Position numbers and translations under genes: made by a program. The notes beneath the pieces are model-generated. The model worked only from the letters and a program-made list of their open reading frames with translations, was not told the DNA's origin and searched no databases. 64,000 nucleotides of DNA from Marinobacter sp. HL-58 (lineage in GTDB: Bacteria; Pseudomonadota; Gammaproteobacteria; Pseudomonadales; Oleiphilaceae): assembly GCF_001314605.1 (NCBI RefSeq), contig NZ_LIHP01000003.1, forward strand, positions 117,924 through 181,923, read 5' to 3'. Shown piece by piece: positions 1 to 7,372 of this stretch (its first letter is position 1; each line of letters opens with the position of its first letter).

Positions 1-1
1 C

Positions 2-364
2 CACAAACTCTGGAAGCTGTCCCGCTCGGCGCTGAAAAAGAAACTGCTCAACGCCATAACCCCCGCCGCCGCCAGCTGGAACGGCATGAACAGCTCCACG
101 TGGACGAAAGACCTGATCGCGGTTAACGGCTTCAACGAGGACATGCAATACGGTGGCCTGGACAGGGAGCTGGGTGAACGCCTTTGGAACTACGGGCACA
201 AATCGAAGCAGATCCGCTACAGCACTGTCTGCCTGCACCTGGATCACGCCCGCGGCTATTCCAAACCGGAAATCTGGGCCAGGAACAAGGCGATCCGCAA
301 GGCCGTGAAGGACAACAATACCTTCTGGGCGGAGAACGGAATCAAGAAGAGCCGCGCCGCATGA
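2..364 (+). CDS. Glycosyltransferase family 2, C-terminal part (cut by window edge)
   Basis: This is the 3' end of a gene that begins before the window; the open frame runs from base 2 to a TGA at 362-364. The visible 120 residues contain the WNGMN segment, followed by FNEDMQYGGLDRELGERL. That pattern resembles the acceptor-side ExD region and C-terminal tail of inverting GT2 (GT-A fold) enzymes that build LPS core or surface polysaccharide. The stop overlaps the ATG of the next glycosyltransferase by 4 bases (ATGA), so the two are probably translationally coupled. The nucleotide-binding N-terminus is outside the window, so substrate cannot be judged. Confidence 0.8.
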   Translation, partial: HKLWKLSRSALKKKLLNAITPAAASWNGMNSSTWTKDLIAVNGFNEDMQYGGLDRELGERLWNYGHKSKQIRYSTVCLHLDHARGYSKPEIWARNKAIRKAVKDNNTFWAENGIKKSRAA

Positions 365-1509
365 GAACCCTGGTCGTCATTCACAGCCTGAAAATGGGGG
401 GCATGGAGCGCGTTGCCGTTAACCTGGCCGATGCCTTTGCCGACGAGGGCCACGAAAGCCACCTGCTGTCCTGCCGCAACCGCCCCAACGATCTCAGCCC
501 GGCCAATCGGGCGGTGCACCTGCACCATTTCGACCAGTTCCAGGCGCTGATCAAATCGGTGATTGGCATTCCGGTTTTCCTGCTTTCCCGCCTGCTGCTC
601 GGCGTGCTGATGCCGAAATCCCACTTCATCTGGGTGGGCTGGCTCAGCGGCTGGCTGCTCAAAAAGCATATTGCCAAGCTGGAAAGACAGTTCGGGCGCT
701 TTGACCGCATCGTTTTCAGGGGTCTGGGCACCTTCAAATATTTCTGGTCGTTCCGTGACGATCGCAATGTGTATGTGCTGGAAAACGTCATCCATTACGA
801 CCGCCCCCTGTGGCAGAAAAAGCTGGAATGGAAACTGGTTTTTCATGGCCGTCACCTGGCCTGTGTGTCTTCCGGGGTTCTGGATTCAGCGCGGGAAGCA
901 TTCGAGAAAGGCGGCATCGAGCCTGCCAGCCTGCGGGTGATCACCAACCCCTGCCCGGTGGAACAGATCAACGCCCTTGCGCAGGAATCTGACCCGGATA
1001 TCCCAAACGAACCCTACATCCTCAATGTTGCTCGTCTCGTGCCCCAGAAAGGGCATGAGTTATTGCTGGAAGCCTATGCCAGGGCCGGAATCGGTCATAA
1101 GCTGGTCATCGTTGGTGAGGGTGAGCTGAGAAAGACTTTGGAAGAGAAAGCCAGAAGCCTGGGTATCGCTGACCGCGTATATTTTGCCGGTAAACGCAAG
1201 AACCCCTATCCCTGGATGAAGCACGCAGACCTGTTTGTGCTGGCCTCGGAATACGAGGGCCTGGGGATTGTTCTGACCGAGGCACTCGCCTGCGGCACAC
1301 CTATTCTGTCTGTGGACAGCCGGGGGGGCGTGCGGGATGTGTTCCGGGGAGAGCTGGAAGCCTTTCTGACGCCACGCACTGTGGATGGGCTGGCCGAGGG
1401 GCTGTCATCGGTGGTGGCTGAGTTGCCGGTGAAAGTTAAAGCTGAGTGGCTGGCGCCTTTCAGGTCCAGAACAGTAGTAGAGGCGTTTCTGAGAGGGCCC
1501 CTTGCTTAA
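361..1509 (+). CDS. Glycosyltransferase family 4 (GT-B fold), LPS/polysaccharide assembly
   Basis: A 382-residue cytoplasmic glycosyltransferase. The N-terminus MRTLVVIHSLKMGGMERV has the glycine-rich loop and GGxE-type start of GT4 enzymes. The C-terminal half carries ILNVARLVPQKGHELL and the retaining-enzyme EX7E signature in SEYEGLGIVLTEAL, then the CGTPI segment, all typical of the nucleotide-sugar-binding domain. I chose the ATG at 361 because it overlaps the stop of the upstream GT2 gene and starts exactly at the conserved first beta strand; the frame stays open upstream but adds non-homologous sequence. It probably adds a sugar to LPS core or a surface glycan. Donor and acceptor cannot be read from sequence. 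Confidence 0.88.
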   Translation: MRTLVVIHSLKMGGMERVAVNLADAFADEGHESHLLSCRNRPNDLSPANRAVHLHHFDQFQALIKSVIGIPVFLLSRLLLGVLMPKSHFIWVGWLSGWLLKKHIAKLERQFGRFDRIVFRGLGTFKYFWSFRDDRNVYVLENVIHYDRPLWQKKLEWKLVFHGRHLACVSSGVLDSAREAFEKGGIEPASLRVITNPCPVEQINALAQESDPDIPNEPYILNVARLVPQKGHELLLEAYARAGIGHKLVIVGEGELRKTLEEKARSLGIADRVYFAGKRKNPYPWMKHADLFVLASEYEGLGIVLTEALACGTPILSVDSRGGVRDVFRGELEAFLTPRTVDGLAEGLSSVVAELPVKVKAEWLAPFRSRTVVEAFLRGPLA

Positions 1510-1552
1510 GCGTGAGCACGCCGGAAATCAGTGCCAACAGGGAATAAAAGCA

Positions 1553-2212
1553 ATGGGCATCACCGAAAAAAAGCGATTTCAGCAAATTCGTCGTAACTGG
1601 AACAGCAGGCTCAGAGCACTCCGGATCGATGGGAAAAATCGAAAACAATACGGTGACATGGCACCAAAATTTGCTGAACTTCTTTGGGTCCCCACTGACT
1701 CCATAGACTACAGCGTGAAAGTCGGAAGCTCCAAAGACAGCGCCCGGGTCGTTCAAGACTGGCCAGACCAACTCGTTGTCCCGGTGAGAGAATTACCGTC
1801 GATCAAGGCCTGCCTCGCGCATTGGCAAGACGGCGTGGCCTGGGAAGAAACTGGTATTTTTCAGCAAATGCTCAAGAAAATTGACGAAAAGGGTAAAGTA
1901 GATCGGCTGAGAAACCTCGATGACATAAAATCACGTTACCAGAGTGTTGACGAACTTTACCGCCAAGTTGCTTTATCCAGAAGACTTAGCCCGAGATCCG
2001 AACTCATACCCGGCAACTTCAGAGAGGAAGGGGGCATCCTCATACATATTGGCCCGAGCGGCACCCCATTCTTCGGTAAAAAAGGCCATCACCGGCTGGC
2101 GATTGCACTCGCTCTAAAGCTTGAATATGTGCCTGTACAACTCGGGGTGGTTCATATTTCAGCAATCAAAAGCCTAGAAGCGTTTCGCTTAGAGAACCCG
2201 CAATTTCTCTGA
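1553..2212 (+). CDS. ParB-like fold protein of a polysaccharide locus, function unknown
   Basis: A 219-residue protein without signal peptide or membrane segment. I recognise no named family. The C-terminal segment GGILIHIGPSGTPFFGKKGH, followed by HRLAIALALKL and VPVQLGVVH, resembles the ParB/sulfiredoxin-type nucleotide-binding core (a G-x-HR motif preceded by a hydrophobic strand). Related proteins occur in sugar-biosynthesis islands. The ATG at 1553 is preferred over a TTG at 1502 because GGAA lies 9-12 bases upstream and the longer form would run over the end of the glycosyltransferase gene. Base composition is richer in A/T than the upstream genes, marking the start of the possible acquired island. 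It may be a kinase- or nuclease-like regulator, but no function can be assigned. Confidence 0.6.
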   Translation: MGITEKKRFQQIRRNWNSRLRALRIDGKNRKQYGDMAPKFAELLWVPTDSIDYSVKVGSSKDSARVVQDWPDQLVVPVRELPSIKACLAHWQDGVAWEETGIFQQMLKKIDEKGKVDRLRNLDDIKSRYQSVDELYRQVALSRRLSPRSELIPGNFREEGGILIHIGPSGTPFFGKKGHHRLAIALALKLEYVPVQLGVVHISAIKSLEAFRLENPQFL

Positions 2213-2297
2213 CAATGGCCGCCACATTGTCTTCGCGAGCGTAGTCAGTCTCTTTTTTACTGCCGGCTTATAGGGCTCCAGTAACCCCGGCAGCGAC

Positions 2298-2954
2298 TCA
2301 CACCGCACTACACCCGTCGACAAGATCCCGAATAGCGCCGGCGTGTCTGGTGGCACCATCGAAACTGAAAGTGGACTCGCTCCAGTCCGACAAATAAATA
2401 AAATCCAGCCCTGCCCTGTTAGCGGCCTCATAATCGTACCGGCTATCACCAAGAAAAACAGCCGGTTGCGCCAAACGACCGGACTGTAACTCTCGCTTAA
2501 GTATCTGATCCTTGTTGGCAGGGCTACCAAAGATGCCTCCGTCAAATAAGGACGACAAGTCTCTTGCTTCGAATACCTTTCTCAACTCAGCCTGGTCGCC
2601 TCCAGAAACAACAAGCCACCTGCTGTCCTCAGTTCGCCTCTTGAGTTCGAAGAGACCCTCTGCAATGTCGCAATCCAACAAACCCTGAATGACGTTTTCT
2701 GCATAAGCTCTGAGCAACCGCTCCAGCTCATCAGAATCAATCTCGTTACGACCGATAATATGTCGCAGAAAGTATTCAAATTTCGCATACCGCGAAATTC
2801 CGCCGTGCTGAACGTGATATTTCACCAACGCGGAAGCCGCTAGATCCCCGTAGCCTTTTGCAGCTGAAAAAAAAGCGTCGGTTTTGACCCTGTTGGAATC
2901 GAGAATAACGCCGTCACAATCGAAAACCCAGGTTCTATATTTGCTGATCAGCAT
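2298..2954 (-). CDS. HAD-family phosphatase of the ulosonic-acid island
   Basis: A 218-residue soluble haloacid dehalogenase-type hydrolase. Motif I is FDCDGVILDSN (nucleophile Asp12, acid/base Asp14), followed by a helical cap (about residues 20-100), motif II VVSGG, a conserved Lys in the NKDQIL segment and motif IV FLGDSRYDYEAA. All catalytic positions are present, so it should be active on a small phosphate ester. Its ATG overlaps the end of the KdsB-like gene, indicating tight coupling in the minus-strand operon. By analogy with KdsC in the Kdo pathway it could dephosphorylate a sugar or ulosonate phosphate before CMP activation; that role is inferred from context only. Confidence 0.8.
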   Translation of the reverse strand: MLISKYRTWVFDCDGVILDSNRVKTDAFFSAAKGYGDLAASALVKYHVQHGGISRYAKFEYFLRHIIGRNEIDSDELERLLRAYAENVIQGLLDCDIAEGLFELKRRTEDSRWLVVSGGDQAELRKVFEARDLSSLFDGGIFGSPANKDQILKRELQSGRLAQPAVFLGDSRYDYEAANRAGLDFIYLSDWSESTFSFDGATRHAGAIRDLVDGCSAV

Positions 2955-3691
2955 CCACGGCCACTCTCTTTTAATGCTTTTTCCACTGGTGCTACATCCG
3001 CTGGAACATCAACAGCCAGGCTTCCCGGAGACGTCTCTACCATTAACACAGGCCGGTCCAGCTCAAGAAACCGCAAAATTTCTATGTCTTCACTCCACTC
3101 AAGCTCACTCTTTCGGCCAAATTTTCGGAATGCTGCCAGCTCGGATCGGCTAAACGCATAAATGCATACCTGCTTTTTATACCTGCCAGGGGCTCTCTTC
3201 GGTTCTTTATACCCAGGCAAAGGATTACGAGACATATAAACAAGCTCGTTCTGCTCGTTCGTAATCACTTTCGGTATGTTGACGCTTGAAGGATCTTCAG
3301 CAGCAGAGATCCAGCAGAACCCGTTAATCACCATATCGGGATTCGATAATTTCATATCGCGGATTTTCAGGATATCAGCCGGGTTTACCAATGGTTCATC
3401 ACCCTGGACATTTATATAGACATCTGCATCGATATATTTGCTGGCTTCTGCCAGACGGTCAGTGCCCGTTAAGGCATCGGAGCTTGTCTTCACCGCTTGA
3501 TAGCCCGCCTCTCTGACGACCCATGCGATTCGGTCATCATCGGTCGCTACATAGACGTTTTCAGCCCCAAGCGCCTTTGCCGATATATCAGCTACCCACA
3601 AGATCATGGGCTTACCCAACAACTTAACGAGCGGTTTACCGGGATATCGGGAGGACTGGTAACGCGCGGGAATCAACACAACCGTTTTCAT
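2948..3691 (-). CDS. CMP-Kdo synthetase-like cytidylyltransferase (KdsB family)
   Basis: A 247-residue homologue of 3-deoxy-manno-octulosonate cytidylyltransferase, which joins CMP from CTP to the anomeric carbon of a 2-keto-3-deoxy acid. It shows the family motifs: IPARYQSSRYPGKPL at residues 7-21 (CTP loop), ATDDDRI, the GTDR motif at 76-79, and NVQGDEPL around 94-101 (metal and ulosonate binding). It lies 6 bases downstream of the aldolase gene and overlaps the HAD gene, inside a surface-sugar island rather than beside lpxK, where housekeeping kdsB is often found. It may therefore be a second, specialised copy that activates a different ulosonic acid. Whether another kdsB exists elsewhere cannot be seen here. 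Confidence 0.85.
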   Translation of the reverse strand: MKTVVLIPARYQSSRYPGKPLVKLLGKPMILWVADISAKALGAENVYVATDDDRIAWVVREAGYQAVKTSSDALTGTDRLAEASKYIDADVYINVQGDEPLVNPADILKIRDMKLSNPDMVINGFCWISAAEDPSSVNIPKVITNEQNELVYMSRNPLPGYKEPKRAPGRYKKQVCIYAFSRSELAAFRKFGRKSELEWSEDIEILRFLELDRPVLMVETSPGSLAVDVPADVAPVEKALKESGRGC

Positions 3692-3697
3692 CAGGCT

Positions 3698-5314
3698 TCA
3701 ACTCATGCCGTAAATTGATTCTGTAGACACCGAATAGCGGGTTGGTGTTACAGACACCAGCTCGCGAGCGCCAGGTGTGTTCTGGTAGAGATCAATAAGC
3801 TCCTGCATTTCCCGGCTTCTAGGATCATCTGCGCCATAACCGTCGAATCCCGCCATCAGCACTCTACTTGCGCATCCGCTTGTCGCTATTGCGAGTGCGT
3901 AAGCCACTACTAAGGCTGTCGGTAAAGTACAAGAAAATTGGCTGAACGCGAAGCGTCCTCTCTCTATTTCCAGTCCAAAATCCAGAACTTCTTTACCCTT
4001 CAAAGATGTTTTTACATCGTCAGGAAGCATCGACCACGGAGTTACCAGTGGCTGAGGTAGCAGTGTGTGGGCCTCACAGTCAGCAAGCAGACGAACCGGG
4101 TGGCACGCAACCCGCAAGTCAATCAGATCAGGGAGAAGTGCAGCTTGAGTATTCAATGCAATTACAACGGGCCTGTTTTTCCGAACGTATTTGTCAAGGG
4201 CCCACTTATGGCGCTCCACACCCGGCCCGGTTCCTAGCAGCAAGACCTCCCGACCCTCAATCAGTGTGGCGGGATTCCAGTCGCCCTCCCGATTCTGTCC
4301 GTAAAAATGTCGGGCGGCATCAAGCGTGTGTATACTGAATTTCTTACCGCCCTCAACCCGCAAGTGATCGATGGCTGAAAGAATATCTTCTTCATCGTAA
4401 CGGGAGTCGCTCAACATTTCCTGTATATAGGTAGGGTGGATTCCATATTTCCCGGCGAGGTAATAGTAAGGATTGGTTCCCCACCCATACCGCTCCTGCA
4501 TAGGCCTGAACTCTTGTCGAATCAGCTGCATCAGGGGGACCAGGCTGATTCGTTTTCCACGGAGATCCGCAACTTCAATTGCTAGTTCCTCAGTCTTTGC
4601 GTTACCGGGGCCACGGCCCATGCCAGTAACCGTTGCATCGATCCAGGTAACCCCCTCAGACAGTGCGGTCAATGTATTCTGAAGTGCCATCCCCAGATTA
4701 TCGTGGGTATGGATGCCCAACGCGCCACTCCAATAATTACGCAACCAACGAATAATTCTGAGAGTTTGTTCCGGCCCCATGCTGCCCATACTATCTGCAA
4801 AGTACAGCGCTTCTATCGGATACACGGTCGCCTCGCGTGCAAGTGCCTCCACCTCAGCCTGCTGCCGATCTGCTACCTGCATGAGGTTAAAGCCTACCCG
4901 GTACCCTTGATCATGCAGCCATACACTGGCAGGGAGGGCTTTAGAGAATTCGTGAACATGACAGGCAACTCTCACCAGATCAACCGGGGAGTCGTCAGCA
5001 TGTACGGGGAACATCCTTTGCAGACTGTCCTCCATGGGTGTGCCATCAACCAATTCAGCCGCATTGACCATCACGCCAACCGACAGGTTATCGGGAATTG
5101 GTAAGCTTTCGAGAAATTCGTCGGTCGAAAAAGCGCATGGCCCTTTGAACCCACCACCCCGGAGGGTTCTCAGACCCAGCTCCACGATATCAACGCCAGC
5201 AACTCCCATTGCTTCAAGATATCGACCAATCAAGTTCGACTCGAAGTCCCACGCATTGTAGTAACCACCATCTCTGAGCGTGCAGTCAATGAATGTGATG
5301 CTTGCGTTGTTCAT
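3698..5314 (-). CDS. DRE-TIM metallolyase-type aldolase fused to a Rossmann-like domain
   Basis: A 538-residue two-part protein. Residues 1 to about 300 are an HMGL-like TIM barrel: the DCTLRDGG motif at 10-17, the metal-binding HTH at 202-204 in GIHTHDNLG, and the loop GMGRGPGNAKTE at 231-242, as in 4-hydroxy-2-oxovalerate aldolases. Such enzymes make or cleave C-C bonds between pyruvate and aldehydes. Residues from about 355 onward start with REVLLLGTGPGVE and contain VLMAGFDGYG, resembling a Rossmann-like nucleotide-sugar domain (DUF115 or GT42 style). It sits between two CMP-sugar synthetase genes. I infer that the barrel builds a 2-keto-3-deoxy sugar acid in place of a PEP-dependent synthase. 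The role of the C-terminal domain is unclear. Not a leucine-pathway enzyme, judging by context. Confidence 0.78.
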   Translation of the reverse strand: MNNASITFIDCTLRDGGYYNAWDFESNLIGRYLEAMGVAGVDIVELGLRTLRGGGFKGPCAFSTDEFLESLPIPDNLSVGVMVNAAELVDGTPMEDSLQRMFPVHADDSPVDLVRVACHVHEFSKALPASVWLHDQGYRVGFNLMQVADRQQAEVEALAREATVYPIEALYFADSMGSMGPEQTLRIIRWLRNYWSGALGIHTHDNLGMALQNTLTALSEGVTWIDATVTGMGRGPGNAKTEELAIEVADLRGKRISLVPLMQLIRQEFRPMQERYGWGTNPYYYLAGKYGIHPTYIQEMLSDSRYDEEDILSAIDHLRVEGGKKFSIHTLDAARHFYGQNREGDWNPATLIEGREVLLLGTGPGVERHKWALDKYVRKNRPVVIALNTQAALLPDLIDLRVACHPVRLLADCEAHTLLPQPLVTPWSMLPDDVKTSLKGKEVLDFGLEIERGRFAFSQFSCTLPTALVVAYALAIATSGCASRVLMAGFDGYGADDPRSREMQELIDLYQNTPGARELVSVTPTRYSVSTESIYGMS

Positions 5315-5340
5315 CGGATGTACTCACTTGGAACCATCAT

Positions 5341-6027
5341 TTAAATTCGCGAGATACCAGCGCGCATCAAGGCTTCTGCAATCTGGAAGTCTTCTTCCCA
5401 GTCGATATCAAAGCCCTGGATCTTATCCAGCTTATATTTGAACGGATTTGTTCCAATCCTGTCCTTTCGTTCGCGATATACATTCACAGGAGCCACAAAG
5501 GCACCGCTATTCACTTCATAGAGTGGGGTCAACGTTTGAGTTCTGGGCCACTTTTCCACGCTGCGATCATAGTTCACCGGTCCCGCATCATCCCAAATAA
5601 AGCCGTGAAGTTCGGTAACCGTCATCAAAGAATCATACCCATTCTCAAGTTCGCGGAGATAGACCCTTAATAATTCATCGTACTGTCCGGCTCCAATAAA
5701 AGGCGATGTCACGTGAGTCCAGACCAGGTGCCCTTCGTCTACCTGAGAGCCTGCATACTCGATTAACTCATCTGTACTGGTACTGTTGGAGGCAAGTGAC
5801 TCGTCGCGGGGCCTTACTTCAAGACGATCCGCCCCCAAAGAGGCTGCGAACTCCAGAATCTCCTCGTCATTAGTAGAGAGAATAACTCGATCGATCATCG
5901 TCGTGGATAGAAGCTGATCCAGTTTTATTTCCAGCAGCCCAAACGATTTGCCCGCAATTGTTCGGATATTTTTCCTCGGAACTCGTTCACTGCCTTTCCG
6001 ACACGGCAAAAAACAGGTAATAGTCAA
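5341..6027 (-). CDS. Acylneuraminate cytidylyltransferase-like protein (NeuA family)
   Basis: A 228-residue CMP-sugar synthetase of the NeuA/PseF type. The N-terminus FLPCRKGSERVPRKNIR (from residue 6) is the signature CTP-binding loop, followed by ILSTNDEEI and the strand WTHVTSPF at about 103-110. NeuA enzymes activate nonulosonic acids (sialic, legionaminic, pseudaminic). It lies 26 bases upstream of the aldolase start in the same orientation. No NeuB-type synthase or NeuC-type epimerase is present nearby, so the substrate is unlikely to be made by the canonical sialic acid route within this locus. It may act on the aldolase product, or supply CMP-sugar to the adjacent GT29-like protein. 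Confidence 0.85.
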   Translation of the reverse strand: MTITCFLPCRKGSERVPRKNIRTIAGKSFGLLEIKLDQLLSTTMIDRVILSTNDEEILEFAASLGADRLEVRPRDESLASNSTSTDELIEYAGSQVDEGHLVWTHVTSPFIGAGQYDELLRVYLRELENGYDSLMTVTELHGFIWDDAGPVNYDRSVEKWPRTQTLTPLYEVNSGAFVAPVNVYRERKDRIGTNPFKYKLDKIQGFDIDWEEDFQIAEALMRAGISRI

Positions 6028-6067
6028 TTTACTACCCCAAATACGTAGCAGTTTGGTAAAAGAGAAG

Positions 6068-7372
6068 TCACTGGGACCTTCCCCTTAGATTCTCCCTGGC
6101 TATTGCGCCATGCCCTTCCTGAAGACGCTTAATGTAATCGCGCTCATCGCTTGCCATAACTTCACAGAAACGCTCGTCACCATCAATAAGCCTTCGAGAC
6201 CAAGCAAGCTTCGCCCAACGAAACTGCATTAAAGGGTCATGAGTTTTTGCAAAGGAATGCGAATAGTTAATTTCTTCCCCACCTGGTTGCGAATAGCCGC
6301 GGTATCGACCTGCAGTAAGCATTAAGTCGGTATTGAACACTTTGACGGTTGCAGGCGCAAACCTCAGTAAATCGAATATGGCATTAGGCCCGGCATTGAA
6401 CTCACTGTCAAAAAGTAACCATTGAAGGTTCATCAGCACCCGTCCGGTGGTGGTATATCGGCCAAGGAGCCGATACCCTTTGCCTTTCACAAAAACAGGA
6501 AATGGTATATCAGAAATAAAGGCGGGGTTTGTTTTCCGGGCAATAAACTTTGCCTGTTGTAGATTGAAGTAGGAAATATCGACCCGACTTCCCTGCGTAT
6601 CGGGATCCCGTCCCCCTGGGCCACCACGATAATTGAACTTCGCGACAAGATCGAATCCGTCGATTTCAGGACCATTGGGCGACCGGGTCGGTACAGGCCC
6701 CACCAGAGCAATGCTTGCACCCTGCGTGGCCTTCAGCACTTCAGCCTCAACAGGAAACTTGTCTGGCCGAAGGTATGCCAATGGCCTTTCGCTATCCAGC
6801 AACCGAAGCAACCAGTCAGCATGTTCCATAAGATCCGGATCATCCCCTTTTTGACGAAGGCCATTCAATACAGTGCGCGCCTCGTCAAAGGAGCCCCTTT
6901 CAATCAACACCGACATCGCATGCCGAAGGGTATCTATCGATGCATCATCGGCCTCTGCTTCGACCAATACAGCTAGTTCAGCCCGCTGCCGGAGCTCAAT
7001 GCCAACCACAAAGAGCCCGGAAATCAAACAAATACGATACAACTCGAGCCAATCGCGATAACCCAACTCGCCAACCGACAACTCTCTGCACATCTTCAGC
7101 AGTATTGCTTCTTTAGCCACGTAACTCGCATCGTCGGCGGCCACTGCATCGGCGTACGCCGACCACCATGCGCGCCCAACCGTGATCAAGCGCTGGTTCC
7201 CGGTCCTTGCAAGAGCCCGCTCAATCCGCCCGAAATCAGCGTCAGAAAATCCTGTCTTGCAATGACTTATAACTCCCGTCAGCCCTTGAGCCAGAAGTGT
7301 AAGACGACGATCCCGACTCTGAAGCGATTTCCGCCTCAGCAGGTACCAAGTCTTATCAATCCATATCGACAT
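6068..7372 (-). CDS. Putative GT29-like (sialyltransferase-type) glycosyltransferase
   Basis: A 434-residue protein with no signal peptide. The N-terminal ~190 residues look helical, possibly TPR-like. The C-terminal half resembles the sialylmotif architecture of GT29: IALVGPVPT at about 221-229, EIDGFDLVAKFN ending at 247, GSRVD at 261-265 (L-motif region); GPNAIFDLLRF and VKVFNTD from about 328 (S-motif region); and SHSFAKTHDP at 371-380, where a conserved histidine is expected. GT29 enzymes transfer sialic acid or Kdo from CMP donors. The ATG at 7372 follows GGGAG at good spacing and overlaps the ligase stop by 17 bases. The neighbouring CMP-sugar synthetases fit this call. DUF115-type glycosyltransferase is the main alternative. 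Confidence 0.55.
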   Translation of the reverse strand: MSIWIDKTWYLLRRKSLQSRDRRLTLLAQGLTGVISHCKTGFSDADFGRIERALARTGNQRLITVGRAWWSAYADAVAADDASYVAKEAILLKMCRELSVGELGYRDWLELYRICLISGLFVVGIELRQRAELAVLVEAEADDASIDTLRHAMSVLIERGSFDEARTVLNGLRQKGDDPDLMEHADWLLRLLDSERPLAYLRPDKFPVEAEVLKATQGASIALVGPVPTRSPNGPEIDGFDLVAKFNYRGGPGGRDPDTQGSRVDISYFNLQQAKFIARKTNPAFISDIPFPVFVKGKGYRLLGRYTTTGRVLMNLQWLLFDSEFNAGPNAIFDLLRFAPATVKVFNTDLMLTAGRYRGYSQPGGEEINYSHSFAKTHDPLMQFRWAKLAWSRRLIDGDERFCEVMASDERDYIKRLQEGHGAIARENLRGRSQ

